DNA of 64,000 nt from Malus domestica (lineage: Eukaryota; Streptophyta; Magnoliopsida; Rosales; Rosaceae), in assembly GCF_042453785.1 (NCBI RefSeq), contig NC_091677.1:7101501-7165500 (forward strand), given 5' to 3'. The notes under the pieces are model-generated. The model saw nothing but the letters and a program-made list of their open reading frames with translations, was not told the origin of the DNA and searched no databases. A program made the position numbers and the translations under genes. Positions 33,422 through 48,209 of this stretch are shown piece after piece (position 1 is the stretch's first letter; every line of letters begins with the position of its first letter).

Positions 33422-33557
33422 GGCTCTTTTAAGAACCATTCTTTAATAAAATCTAGAGATAATTGACATGACAATACATGAAATAATGCGCTTATCATAC
33501 AGGAAAATGGCTTGTGGAACTGAAGTAGCAGTGTTAAAGAAAGCTAAATAAATACTG

Positions 33558-33900
33558 ATGACAAAGATCATGATCGGAAGAACAAGCTGCATGCATGGTA
33601 ACATGGTTTGCAAATCGCACGCTATCTCCCGTTTCTTGGCGTATGCAATACTGCTGCTGTTTTGCCCTGCTAGGGATACACTAACATATGAGAATCCAAT
33701 CAGCGCTGGATCAGAAACTTCTGTTTCAGCCAAAGGAAAATTTGAACTTGGATTCTTTACCCCCTTCAGCTTCACCTACAGGAAGCGCTGGCGCTGGTAG
33801 CAGATATATATGTTGGCATATGGAACCGCAAGATGAGTCCGAGGACAGTGGTATCTGGTATGGGTTGCCAACAGAGAAAGAAACTCTCTTACAATTAATA
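33558..33900 (+). pseudogene. S-domain receptor kinase, 5' fragment
   Basis: The fragment encodes a signal-peptide-like start (FLAYAILLLFCPARD) and the first part of a B-lectin domain: SAGSETSVSAKGKFELGFFTP. In a shifted frame come words corresponding to YVGIWNRKMSPRTVVWVANRE. At least one frameshift and a premature end break it, and no further S-domain, PAN or kinase exon follows. It is closest in style to the intact gene at 37206 (GEKFELGFFTPNG...YVGIWYHG) and is probably an abandoned tandem copy. Confidence 0.75.
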
Positions 33901-34649
33901 TATTGTCTCTGTGGCATTACCAATATATATATTTGTCGTGGACGTAAATAATACATCATTCGTCCATTATATAGTTGTCATGGGATTGCACTACATGACA
34001 TTGCATGATCTTAGATAAATAATGCGTAGTAAAATAGTTATTAAATTGGCTAAATTTTTTGTTCAGAAAACTTATCCTCCACTCGAGAATCGTTTTATGA
34101 TTTACCCCTCTTGTCCTAATGCCACTTTGTACTAAAATAAAAGATGTTAAATTCGATAACATGTTTACTTACTTGAAATGAAAGAAGCTATGAATAAGGA
34201 AAATCACGAAATAGCAGTTGGAGTAACCACATACTCTCTCTCTCATCAATCATATCTTTACTTATTCAGGTATTATATTATGAATTATATAATGTCGGCA
34301 TACATATTCCAAAAACAATTTCAGATCTCATCATCATTCAAAGTACGTAAACTTGCTAAATCCAATGCTGGCCAAATACTTCCAATTCTCATATATCAGA
34401 TCAACCTCTCAATTCTCACGGATTTCAGGTTAGGTTTTACATGTGGCTGTAGCTGCCGCTGACTGGTTGCGCTGCGACCGTTGTCATTGGCAATTTCAGA
34501 GCACTTGGATTGTCTTCAGGAATGAGAGCATCCTCAAATTAAAAAAAAAGAAAAAAAGAAAAAAAAACCCTCTAGTAAGTTTCTCTCTCTTTTCCCAAAA
34601 TTAAAGGTTTTGGATGAATTCCAAAAGCTTGACCTTTTTGTGGCATAAT

Positions 34650-35022
34650 TGATTAAATTAGGTTCCATTATAAAATCAATTGATAATATAGGGAGTAGCT
34701 TAAGATCATATAAGTCTATAGCTAAGTTGACAACTCACCGATGTGGGACAAATTGTCTCTCACATTTCAACTCTCAACACGCTTCGCACGTGTAGCTGAT
34801 TTTCAAGCCTACACGTGGACAACAAGTGGGTGATGCGTGAGCACGTGTGACCCTTAGACTTTCACACGTAGGACAATCTGCTCTTATACCATGATGAAAT
34901 TGAAGTTCCACCATAAAATCAATTGGTAATATGAAGAGTAACTCAAGACTATATAAGCACATATGCAAATTTATCCCTCATTGATGTGGAACAAACTGTC
35001 TCTCACGTTTCAATTTTCAACA
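34650..35022 (-). mobile_element. TRIM-like element with ~130-bp LTRs
   Basis: Two similar ~130-bp repeats (34650-34779 and 34892-35022) share words such as TAAAATCAATTG, ATATAAG, GATGTGG and TGTCTCTCAC. Both lie around a ~112-bp centre containing, on the minus strand, a TGGTATAAGAGCAG segment directly after the right repeat, which resembles the initiator-Met tRNA primer site. The centre is rich in CACGTGT words. It has no coding capacity. Related structures lie at 54215-54800. Target duplications are not clear, and extra internal-type sequence (CGTTCTCACACGTGTAAC) right of 35022 suggests a partial tandem. Confidence 0.6.
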
Positions 35023-36808
35023 CGTTCTCACACGTGTAACTAGACGTAAACAAGAAAATAATGCAGGTTGATTTTGGTCTTCATGGGTCTCTATCATCAT
35101 ATTATTATTAAAGTATAATTGGGAGAAAAACCAAAAAGTGGCAATTGTTTGTTTCCATAAAAAATTCTTAGGTCCGGGCATCGAATACTCCAACCAGTAG
35201 CGAGGTCAGTGGACAAAATTTATAAAGGTAAAAAGTTCTAGAAATATGTTGACAATCATTTGAGGTCCAAGTACATGGTGTGCAGAGAAATTAGACAATA
35301 TTTCATTCAACTAAATGACTTCGCTTTATGGAAACTATCCAAATTATTCGGATCTTTACTAACCGGAATGTTCAAATAAGGATTTGGACTATCCGAAATA
35401 TTCGAATGAGGATTTAGATTAACCGGAATATTTGAAGTTGGATATAAACACAATTTCTTATAATATAATTCCATTATAAGATTGTATGATGAGTAAAGTT
35501 TTAAAAGACATAAAGTTCTGACATATAATATATATAAAAAATTGATAGACTTTCCTTAATATTTTGGTGAATATGATAGTATGAGAAAAATGTTCAATGA
35601 TTACAAGTTTGTAGTACTTTATGGATTTTTTTTTGAAACTCGTATATTATTTATAGTGAATTTTAAGAGGAATAATTATGTCCAACATATGACCTAAAAC
35701 TTTAAAATAACCAAGCTGAAAAATGAATATAGTGCGCACAGTAGCAACGCCAACAACCTTCATTCAAGCATTTCGTTGAACACTTTTCATACATGTTTAC
35801 AGTAGCGGATTCAGGAAATAATATTATGAGGGTTAGTAAGAATAGTGCGCGTAGCGCGCAATTTTTTATTTTTTTACCATAAATAGCATGTGTATCGCCA
35901 TTTCATCGAGTCTTGGTAGACCTAAAGTCATTTGGAAAAACATATTGCACACCTGTTAATGTATGCAAGGGGCACCACCCAAGGTATCCATGGACATTCA
36001 CCGAGTCGTGGTAAACCTGAAGTCAGTTGGAGGGCATGTATGAAGGTAACTTTAATCTTCAAAAGAGCAGCACCCAAGGTATCCATGAATATTTACTGAA
36101 GTTCGGAAGGTCAGCACCCAAAGTATCCATGAATGTCTACCAAAGTTCGGGGGGTTAGTTGACCCCTGCCCCTCAATGCATCAACCACTGCATGTTTTGA
36201 AGGGTGGATTCCCGATTTTCATGGGGATTTCGGACGACCGTTGGGCAACCGCCCCTCTTTGCTCTAGTATAGCTTCGCCCTTGACTCGAATGTATTAATA
36301 TTTAAATTTAAATTTTTATATTTTTAAATAAAAACGATTCAAACATCAAGAACATCGAATACTTCAAATCACTCGAAAAAAATTCCTTCTTTTTCTATTT
36401 CATACATAGAAACCCGCGTAAGCCCATGTCTTGAATTCTTCCTCACAAAAGGAGGTAGAAAAAGTGTGGGTAAGGGGGCCAAAAGAAAAAGAAGAAGATG
36501 ACATGAGTGGAGATTAAACAATATCTTTCTTACCCTCCTTTCTTGACTTTGGTTTTGCTTTCCCAATAATTCAATCTGGTCTCTCTGATTAAGAGCCACT
36601 CAAATTATATTTTACTGTAGCAATGTGCTCTCAGTTACAGCAAAAACATTGTATTTTGGAGATACTTACTTATATCGGGATGTTGTTGTGCCGGATTGTC
36701 GATATTCTAAGAAAATCTTTTGTTGTTAAGGCGTTTTAACTTTCTCATATGGCAGGACGTGATTGTCTCAAATACAGCCAAAATAATATCCAGTGCATGG
36801 AGAAATTT
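35023..36808. other. Spacer with probable old transposon remnants
   Basis: No gene is supported. Around 35810-36290 the words GCGGATTCAGGAAATAAT and, near the right, GGGCGGTTGCCC/TTGGGCAACCGCCCC with CTTCGCCCTTGAC look like transposon-derived sequence. Internal repeats of a CACCCAAGGTATCCATG-type word occur three times (about 35972, 36070, 36117). Confidence 0.4.
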
Positions 36809-36966
36809 TTAATTGTGACAGGAATAAAAGTGGTACACTACGTATTTTAATAGAAGTGGTGGGAAATTTCATTTTTTAAGTTATTAACTTTTTAGTACAC
36901 ATATCCTACAATTTGTAAAATAAACGTGATGTACCATCCCATCTACCTGTCATATTGAAAAATCTC
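36809..36966. mobile_element. MITE-like repeat upstream of the kinase gene
   Basis: Starts GAGAAATTTTTAATTGTGAC and ends CTGTCATATTGAAAAATCTC, an inverted pair; the core TTAAGTTATTAACTTTTTAG matches the copies at 31066 and 58785, and a reverse-oriented relative may lie at 5087-5226. It ends about 240 bp before the start codon of the gene at 37206 and so may sit in its promoter. Confidence 0.6.
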
Positions 36967-37205
36967 TCCATTGCATGGAAGTCTCCTTAGAAATTTTCAC
37001 TCAAATCAACCAATAAGTTATTGGAACACTGCTCACAGCTTGCAAAGGTAACATGTAGCTATCTAGGGGTACTTTTGAGAATATGGAGAACAGCATCAGG
37101 ACATGTGAATATCTAGAGCCAGACACTAATTAACTTAAATCATTAGTTTTTCCACCGTATGCCTCCTAGAATTATGACAAATGTTCTAGTTTAGGTACTT
37201 GTATC

Positions 37206-40989
<3,784 letters not shown>

Positions 40990-41282
40990 CCAAAGCAGTT
41001 TCTGTGCGCCTTCTCTTTATCTTACGTTGTTATCATGTTATGACGAGTGCATCAACATTGACTTTCATGATGTTTTTCTTTTTGCCATCTTCAATGTATT
41101 CTTTGCTTATAATCCGGTTATGTGTATGTTGTCTGTGCTGTAATATCTACACATTACAGCAATCTATTGTAACTTTTGGAGCTCCCAAACATTTGGTGAT
41201 CTCAGATGTGTTGATATAAATAGCAGTCTCATTATTTCAATGTGGAATTAGGAGGTAGAAGGGAGGCATTATCCTTTCTCCG

Positions 41283-42870
41283 TCTAAGAAAATTTAGTAC
41301 CCGGAAAATATATTGGTACAAACCAGACCCTGGTTTCTCCCGTGGTGACCTTTTCGTTAGGCTTCTTCTTCAGTCCTGAAAATTCTACCAAACACCTCCT
41401 TGGTTTATGGTACAACAAAATCCCAAAGGCACGGATGGTATGGGTTGCTAACAGAGAATTCCCACTTAATTCACTGAGATTTTTCATGCTCCGCGGTGAT
41501 GGGAATCTCGTGGTGTTGGATTCCATGGTGGGACTAGAGAATAGTGAATGCCACAACTGGTTCACTGATGAACACTGGATATCTTGTTCTGAGATTCGGA
41601 GAAGACACTCTGTGGCAGAGCTTTGATTATCCCTTCGATACATATTTGCGCAGCATGAAGCTTAATGATATGAGCTGCCACAAACAACTTGTCTGAAGCT
41701 AATAAACTCAGGGAGGGAGGATTTGGCTCCATTTACAAGGTGAGAGTTCCGCTGTGTTCTTGATAATAAATACAATAATTTATGTTGTAAGTTTCTTAAA
41801 TACTTTCCCTGTACGTTTGATTGTCAAGGAATATTTCTCTTTGCCTGGGATTTTTTGACCTCTACAGGGGATTTTGCCGGAAAATGAAGAAGTAGCGATA
41901 AAAATGCTGTCAAAGAAGTCAGAACAAGGACATGAGGAGTTCATGAATGAATAAAAGCTTATAGCCAAGCTCCAGCACTCTAATCTTGTTAGGCTCCTGC
42001 GTTGCCGGAAAACTACGTGGTACTGGAAATGATCTTGATCTACTAGTACATACCCAATCAAAGTTTAGACAAAAAATTTCGGTATATATGCTCACCACTT
42101 CTAACATTGATTGTTTCATACGGTTGATTTCTAAGACATCACATTTGATTTCCTTTGTTCATTCTACTTCATGTTTTGTCCAATCAGATGCATCTGAAAA
42201 ATCGAAATGGGATTGGGGCAAACGCTTTCGAATTATAGAAGGCGTTACTCAAGGAGTACTTTATATCCACAAGTTTTCTGGATTGAAGATCATTCACAGG
42301 GACCTAAAAGCAAGTAATATACTGTTGGATGGAGCAATGAACCCCAAAATTTCAGACTTTGGAATGGCGAGGATGTTGGGATGAACTAAACCGAAGCAGA
42401 CACCAATAGGGTTGTTGGTACATAGTAAGTACAAAGAGCAAATGTTATCATTCATGTGAAACCTTGTGCAAATGTTTCTGTTGCTCACTTCTACCACCAT
42501 TTCATGCAGTAACTACATGTTATCAGAGTGCGGAGAGTGTTGTTGTTGGAGATTGTAAGTGGAAAGAAAGATGTTGATGTTGGTCGCTTTGGACCGTTCA
42601 CTAACTCTTGCTAGATGGGTAAGTACTAAAGTTTTCTTGCTCTTTACTTCCAGTGCAAGTAGCTAAATGGTCATGTCAGACTGATGGGTTTGAAACTTCA
42701 TTAGGCATGGAAGTTATAGAAAGAAGGCAGAGTAATGGGGGTGTTAGATGAATCGGTAAGGGAAACATGCCGGCCTAATGAAGCTTTAAGGTGTATCCAT
42801 GTGGGGCTTTTGTGTGTGCAAGAGTATCCATTTGATCGATCAACAATGTCCTTATAGGAATTTCAGTGAT
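41283..42870 (+). pseudogene. S-domain receptor kinase pseudogene (CES101-like)
   Basis: Fragments lie in the order of a complete gene: B-lectin (41283-41640; FSLGFFFSPENS, MVWVANREFP), P-loop exon (41690-41740; ANKLREGGFGSIYK), kinase exon with VAIKMLSKKSEQGHEEF (41868-42000), catalytic exon (42187-42424; [23 protein letters not shown]), a worn SPEYA exon (42508-42615) and the start of the last exon (42705-42870; [16 protein letters not shown]). The S-locus, PAN and membrane exons are missing between 41640 and 41690. In-frame stops (for example in the AIK exon after FMNE) and frameshifts break the rest. The last exon is cut by the large repeat beginning at 42901. It is closer to the gene at 55243 than to its neighbour at 37206. 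Confidence 0.85.
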
Positions 42871-42900
42871 GTTAGCTATTCCTCCAATGTAGACACCACC

Positions 42901-45660
42901 TGTCACGCTCCGATCTTGACATACGTCCAGGATCGACAAGTGACATCACCAAATACCCGCATCTCAAACATATCCCGCCTCCAGGATATGACAATTTACA
43001 ACTCGAGAATCGATTTGCATAGCAATTTTTCGTATACTTTATGGCTGCCTCTAACCTCCTCTTTAGACTGCCTACGAACCCTAAACAGGGATCAAGCTCA
43101 CTATTCCCCACACTCGAGCATTCGTCACATAAACCACTAGGTCTCGACATAATGCCATAAATCAGGCATGCAACAACTCATGGAACATTCAACGAAATAC
43201 ATTAATAATCTCTAGCCACATAGGTCAACGAGTCTAATCATAATGACAACCATCATAACCAACATCACTTCATAATCATAACAATCCATAACACATACAA
43301 TACATCAAAATGCGGGGGTAGAGCGACACATTTCGGTTGAGGCCTACATTTCTGAAACTGAAATCAAATCCAAGGAACCAACAAGTCAAATGATGCAATT
43401 TCGGACCACTCAATGAAATCCATCAACATCGGGTTCCGGACCTCTCAACGGAACCAAGACACCAAAAGGGATTCCGGACCACTCAACGGAATCCAAACCT
43501 ATACGATTTCGGACCACTCAACGGAATCGCGGAATAGAAGGGATTTCAGATCTCTCAACAGAATCCGAATGGATACGATTCCGGACCACTCAAAGGAATA
43601 GCGAAGTACAATGCATATCGAATCACGCAACGAAATCCAAGCTGGATACGATTCCGGACCACTCAATGGAATTACAGATCACGAGGGATTTCAGACCTCT
43701 TAATAGAATCCAGACGGAGCAGGGAACCAGACCACTCAGCGGAACCCTAGCGAATACTCAATTCCGGATCACTCAACGGAACTGAGCGGAAGGCCAAGGA
43801 ACATATCAATGGCTTGAAGAAACCAAACGTGAATCAAGTGCTCAAGATACAAAAGATCAATGAAACAAGAAATGGAACAATGATACAATGGGAAACAAGT
43901 CTCGAAGCAACAAACCCTATGACAATGGGTTAAATGGTCCACTACTAGCCCTCACATTTCGTCACATCATGCCAATCATACAACACAAACCACATTTCAA
44001 GCATGCACGTTAAATCACATTTCATAAATGTTCCCAATGCGCAATCGAAACATACTTAATAAACAAGTGTAATATAATACGATGCCACTAGTACACGAAT
44101 CAAGTCACACGTTAATCAAGAAGTCACGTCATCAGGATGCCCATCATGCTCCATGAAGTCTCAACTGCACTCTAAGATAATCGATACGCTAGAAGAGCTC
44201 AACTACTTGGCTAAAAAGCCAACCGTCGATCAAGGTCGAGAGTAGGGTGCACAACCCTAGAAATCTAAAACGGAAGATTCGCCTATCAGATTTCTGATCC
44301 GTAACTTCCCAAAGTCCACATTATGCTTCTAGAACAACATACCAAAATTTCATTACAATCCAATGGTTGGATCTTCGCTAATCGCTAAAATTAAGTGGCG
44401 GTCAACGTTAAGTTTCACAAACTTCAAAATTTAATTTGGGAAGATCCGTACGTCAAATTCCCGATCCGTAAGTTCCTAATGTCCTCAAATATTACATACT
44501 ATCACATATTAGAGTTTAGTATCGATCCAACGGTCGGATAATCAATTCAAATAATAATCCAGTGATGCACCATAATGAAACTAGGTTTACAATAATCAAA
44601 TCACATCATACGGATATCAAATCTGAGATCAAGATATCAATTTAGCATAAAATAAAATCGGCGGCCCACTGACCACGCGCCGCCGCAGGTGGCGGTCGGC
44701 CACTCCGACTAGCCGAAAAATTCAACTATTTTTAAAAATTACCAAATTTTACAGAAAAGTAGATCTTAGTGAGGGAAGAAAGTTTCATACCTGGGGCCAA
44801 GTCCAATTTGGCCAGGAAATACCTCAAATTGCCCACGAACCGTTGGAAACCCTTGATTTCGGGTGTTCTTGATTCGATTCCAAAACAACTCCACGCCCCA
44901 ACCAATGCATGGGATTTGTTCCTGAGGTTGAGGGGAGTCTATTGGTGGTAGTGGTTGAAGGAAATTGCTTTAGGTTATGGAGAATCAAAGCCAAACCTGT
45001 CGCACCCCCCATATGATTTCTCTTCAAATCACTCCAATTTCGTCAGTTTTTCGAGTGGGAATAGGATAGAGAATGAATGGGTTCGAAGTAAAGATGATTT
45101 TGACACCTGTCCCGTCGTCAACGGTGGCCGGAATCGAAAATTATGGACTAGTCGGGTCAAAATTACAACCGGGTCGAAAGGGGATCCAGTTCCCCTCATT
45201 CTCCCCTCTCTCCTTTCCCCTCCTTGCTTCTGTTTTTCATTGGTCCTTCTCCCCCATCCTTTCTCTCCTTCCTCTTCTTTTCTTTTCATCTCAGCCGTCC
45301 ATGTCACAATCTGACCATTCCAGAAAATCTATAACCTTTTAATGATGGCCAAATTTACTAAAATATCCCTAACTTTAAACTTTAATAACTCTTTCGTTAT
45401 AACTCCGTTTCATGAACGGTTTGCGCCTATGTGTTCGTGAGATCGAGCTCTATTTGAAAATATAAATTGTGACCTCGAATGGTCTATGAATTTTAAATAA
45501 TTAATTTCCAAACTTCAAGCCTCGTAACTACTTTAATAAAAATCTAAATTCAAACAAATTAAAATAAATGCTCGAACAATAATACAAAATCTCAATAATT
45601 CAAATACGTAAATCATAACAGTGAATTCCTACCATTACTTTACCAGAACTCTGATAGCGA
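42901..45660. mobile_element. Large LTR-like non-coding repeat, unclassified
   Basis: About 2.8 kb that begins sharply at TGTCACGCTCCGATCTTGAC where it cuts the kinase pseudogene. It contains a 35-bp minisatellite (43393-43790), many CAATCCAATGGTTGGAT-type words, a C-rich segment (44660-44720) and AT-rich ends. No coding frame, primer site or polypurine tract was recognised. TGTCACGC-type starts are common for LTRs in Rosaceae repeats as I remember them, so a solo LTR of a large LTR retrotransposon is my first guess. The right border is uncertain and no target duplication could be read. Confidence 0.45.
43393..43790. repeat. Minisatellite, ~35-bp unit
   Basis: About eleven degenerate units built on GATTCCGGACCACTCAACGG followed by AAT and a variable spacer. 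Variation includes TTTCAGACCTCTCAACAGAA forms. It lies inside the large repeat, so is probably part of that element. Confidence 0.8.
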
Positions 45661-46279
45661 TTCAATGTGGGGAGGGGTCCAGTTCAAATTTCTCTTCTCG
45701 TAGCTAAAAAATAACATGATTATTAATCTACGCTGCTAACACAAACAATTATGTAGTTACCCATTTTTGAGAAAGTTGTGTGAATGCAAAAGCTTGTGAT
45801 CTAATATGATGATGTATGATTTGACCAAAAGGAATGGAAATAATTTTGCTCAACCTCTTAGGTGGTGGTAAGCTCACCACCTTATTAATTGCCATTAAAT
45901 GTGTGTGAATTTTGAAATTTGTGTAATAGATAGATTAAATCTAACTCATCTAACTATAACTTTTAAACAAATAAACCTACACATTATTTTCGATAAAACG
46001 ACGAAATGTAAGAAATTTTCTCTGTGATAATCAAATGATTATTTGATAGAAACCTAACATTCAACCTTGACTCGTATGCTCAAGAATACAATCACCACAC
46101 AGTTTATTTCTCATCTGAATTCATACAATACGTTTCCATCTCATAAAGCTGACATCACCAGCTGACACATCTGTTAATGGCACTTTAACAACTTGTTAGT
46201 TAATAGAAGACAACTGTACAGGATGCCACATGGCACAATATCCTAACATTATTCGATTTCCCAAACAATCAACAGCGAT

Positions 46280-46372
46280 CCGACCTTAGCTCAGTTGGTA
46301 GAGCGGAGGACTGTAGTGGGTAATATTCTCTCAGCCATCCTTAGGTCGCTGGTTCGAATCCGGCAGGTCGGA
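46280..46372 (+). tRNA. tRNA-Tyr (GTA) with 20-bp intron
   Basis: Acceptor stem CCGACCT pairs with AGGTCGG (46365-46371), with discriminator A at 46372. D arm GCTCAGTTGGTAGAGC, anticodon GTA at 46313-46315, intron 46317-46336 one base 3' of the anticodon, and T arm containing GGTTCGAATCC. Exons total 73 bases. The intron position after anticodon base 37 is canonical for eukaryotic nuclear tRNA-Tyr, and all plant tRNA-Tyr genes known to me carry one. The gene looks intact and functional. It lies between pieces of the kinase cluster and shares no transcription with them. Confidence 0.97.
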
Positions 46373-48209
46373 TGTAACTTTTGGCACGTATGACTTCTTT
46401 TTCTTTCAATTTAAGAAAATATTTCTCGTACCATCCAAATCTGCAGAACAAATCCAATTACCCTTTTTTCTTTTGGTGTCAAATTTTCCAATTTTCCTGA
46501 TCATTGCATCAACATGCCTACTCCAGCAACGTTTCAACAAAAACTCGCGTTCGTCGCGGCCATGGTCGTTCAAGTTGCAGTGTGTACATGTCCAAAGTTC
46601 ATGCCGTCTCCTATGACTTTGTTACGTTTCCGTATCTCTCTTTGACAGAAAAAAGAAGAGAGGACGCTTGTTTCTTTTTCGAATACTTTTCTGATGTTGC
46701 ACCATTTTACCAGATGTAGCAGTTAATAATTGTGAGGATCGCTTCTGAAGCCTAACAATCAGATCCACGTGCTCCACTTCACACCTTTTGCGGTGTACAT
46801 GTGTTAGCCTTAACGATTTTGCTTGCAATTTAGCATTGGTTTTTTTTTGTTTTGGTCTTTATGTCCCAGAAATAGAATAGGCACGTCGTCTGTTTGTTTC
46901 AACATTTTGGCAATGGGGGGAAATGCATTGTATATTTGACATTGGAAGAAATTAAGATCCAACACGCTTCTTCTGCTATTGGGTCCAATTTTCCCTCGGT
47001 AATGTGGAAGAAGGTCATATGATCCTTCATATTTTGGACCTACTAAATGACCAAATTAAGATCGAACGCACTTATTTCTGTTATTGCTCGCTTAGACCTA
47101 CTCCAACCCTTATGTTAGCACCTAAGACGGTATTATGCTTCTCCCATCTGTCTCTCTGTAGCAGAATAGGGTGGATCCTTTGTGTTTTTATGTTTCTCCC
47201 ATCTGTTTGTACAAGCCTAGACACCTTGGCGCTAGAAGAATCTGTCGGCGCAGACCAGACCTTGATTTCTTACAGGGGAACATTTGCATTAGGCTTCTTC
47301 AGTCCTGAAAATTCTAAGAATTTCTTCCTTGGAATATGGTACAACACAATCCCAAAGAACCTGAAAGTATGGGTTGCCAACAGAGGATCCCCTCTTGATT
47401 CTCCGGGTGTTTTGACGCTTAGCGCTGATGGAAATCTTGTGGTGTAGATGGAATGACTAGAAAACTAGTTGTCTGGTCGTCTAATGCATCAATACCAGCT
47501 TCTGCAATGAATGCCACAACTGCTGTACTGATCGATAGTGGAAACCTTCAACTAATATTTGAACAAGACATTTTGTGGCAGAGCTTCGATCATCCCTCTG
47601 ACACATTGTTGCCTAGTATGAAGCTTAGCCTGAACAAAATAACAGGTCAACAAGCGTGTCTTACATCCTGGGCAGCACTTGATGATCCACAACGCGGATT
47701 GTTCAGCGTAGGCATTGATCCGAAACTTCCCAGGCAGCTAATTAACTGGAAGGGAAATGCTACGTATTGGAGAAGTGCTAATTTGCTTTTGCAAGGATGC
47801 AAACCCATTCTTTAGAAATCAAAGTGGAGAATTCTTTTACGTTGCTCACAATTTCGATGCTAATAAGATTGATTTTACTTTTGGTGCGTCAGATAGCTCT
47901 GTAAAAATTAGGGCCGTTTTGAGTCCAACAGGTCAGTTCAATCTGCTGCTGTGGAATGATAAAAGTAGGAGATGGCTTGAAGTGTGGAGAGAGCCTCTTA
48001 ATAAACGTGACTTTTATGCTGAATGCGGTCCATATAGCACCTGTGATAATAACGGTGATACCCTCTCGTCACAATGCAAGTGTTCGAAAGGTTTTAGGAC
48101 AGAATTACATAAACAATGGGCTATGGGGGACTGGCCCGGTGGTTGTGTTCGGGAAAAGGCCTTGAGATGTGATAAAGGGGAAGGGTTTGAGAAGTTTGAG
48201 GAGATGAAA

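Larger units (their letters stand above)
31237..33557. other. Spacer between B-box gene and kinase cluster
   Basis: No gene is supported. At 31890-31915 there is a cluster of GGGCC/GCCCA words (CTGGGCCAAGCCCAAAGCCC) followed by leader-like sequence that ends in a possible splice donor (CCACCGGTAAAT, about 32001-32012), but no coding exon follows. A small hairpin repeat lies at 32333-32430. A poly-A run lies at about 32837-32851. Confidence 0.4.

Noticed and set aside
43393-43790. Second array of 35-bp units resembling repeat-spacer structure
   Set aside because: Units vary over their whole length and grade into each other; there are no unique spacers. Minisatellite of the surrounding repeat.
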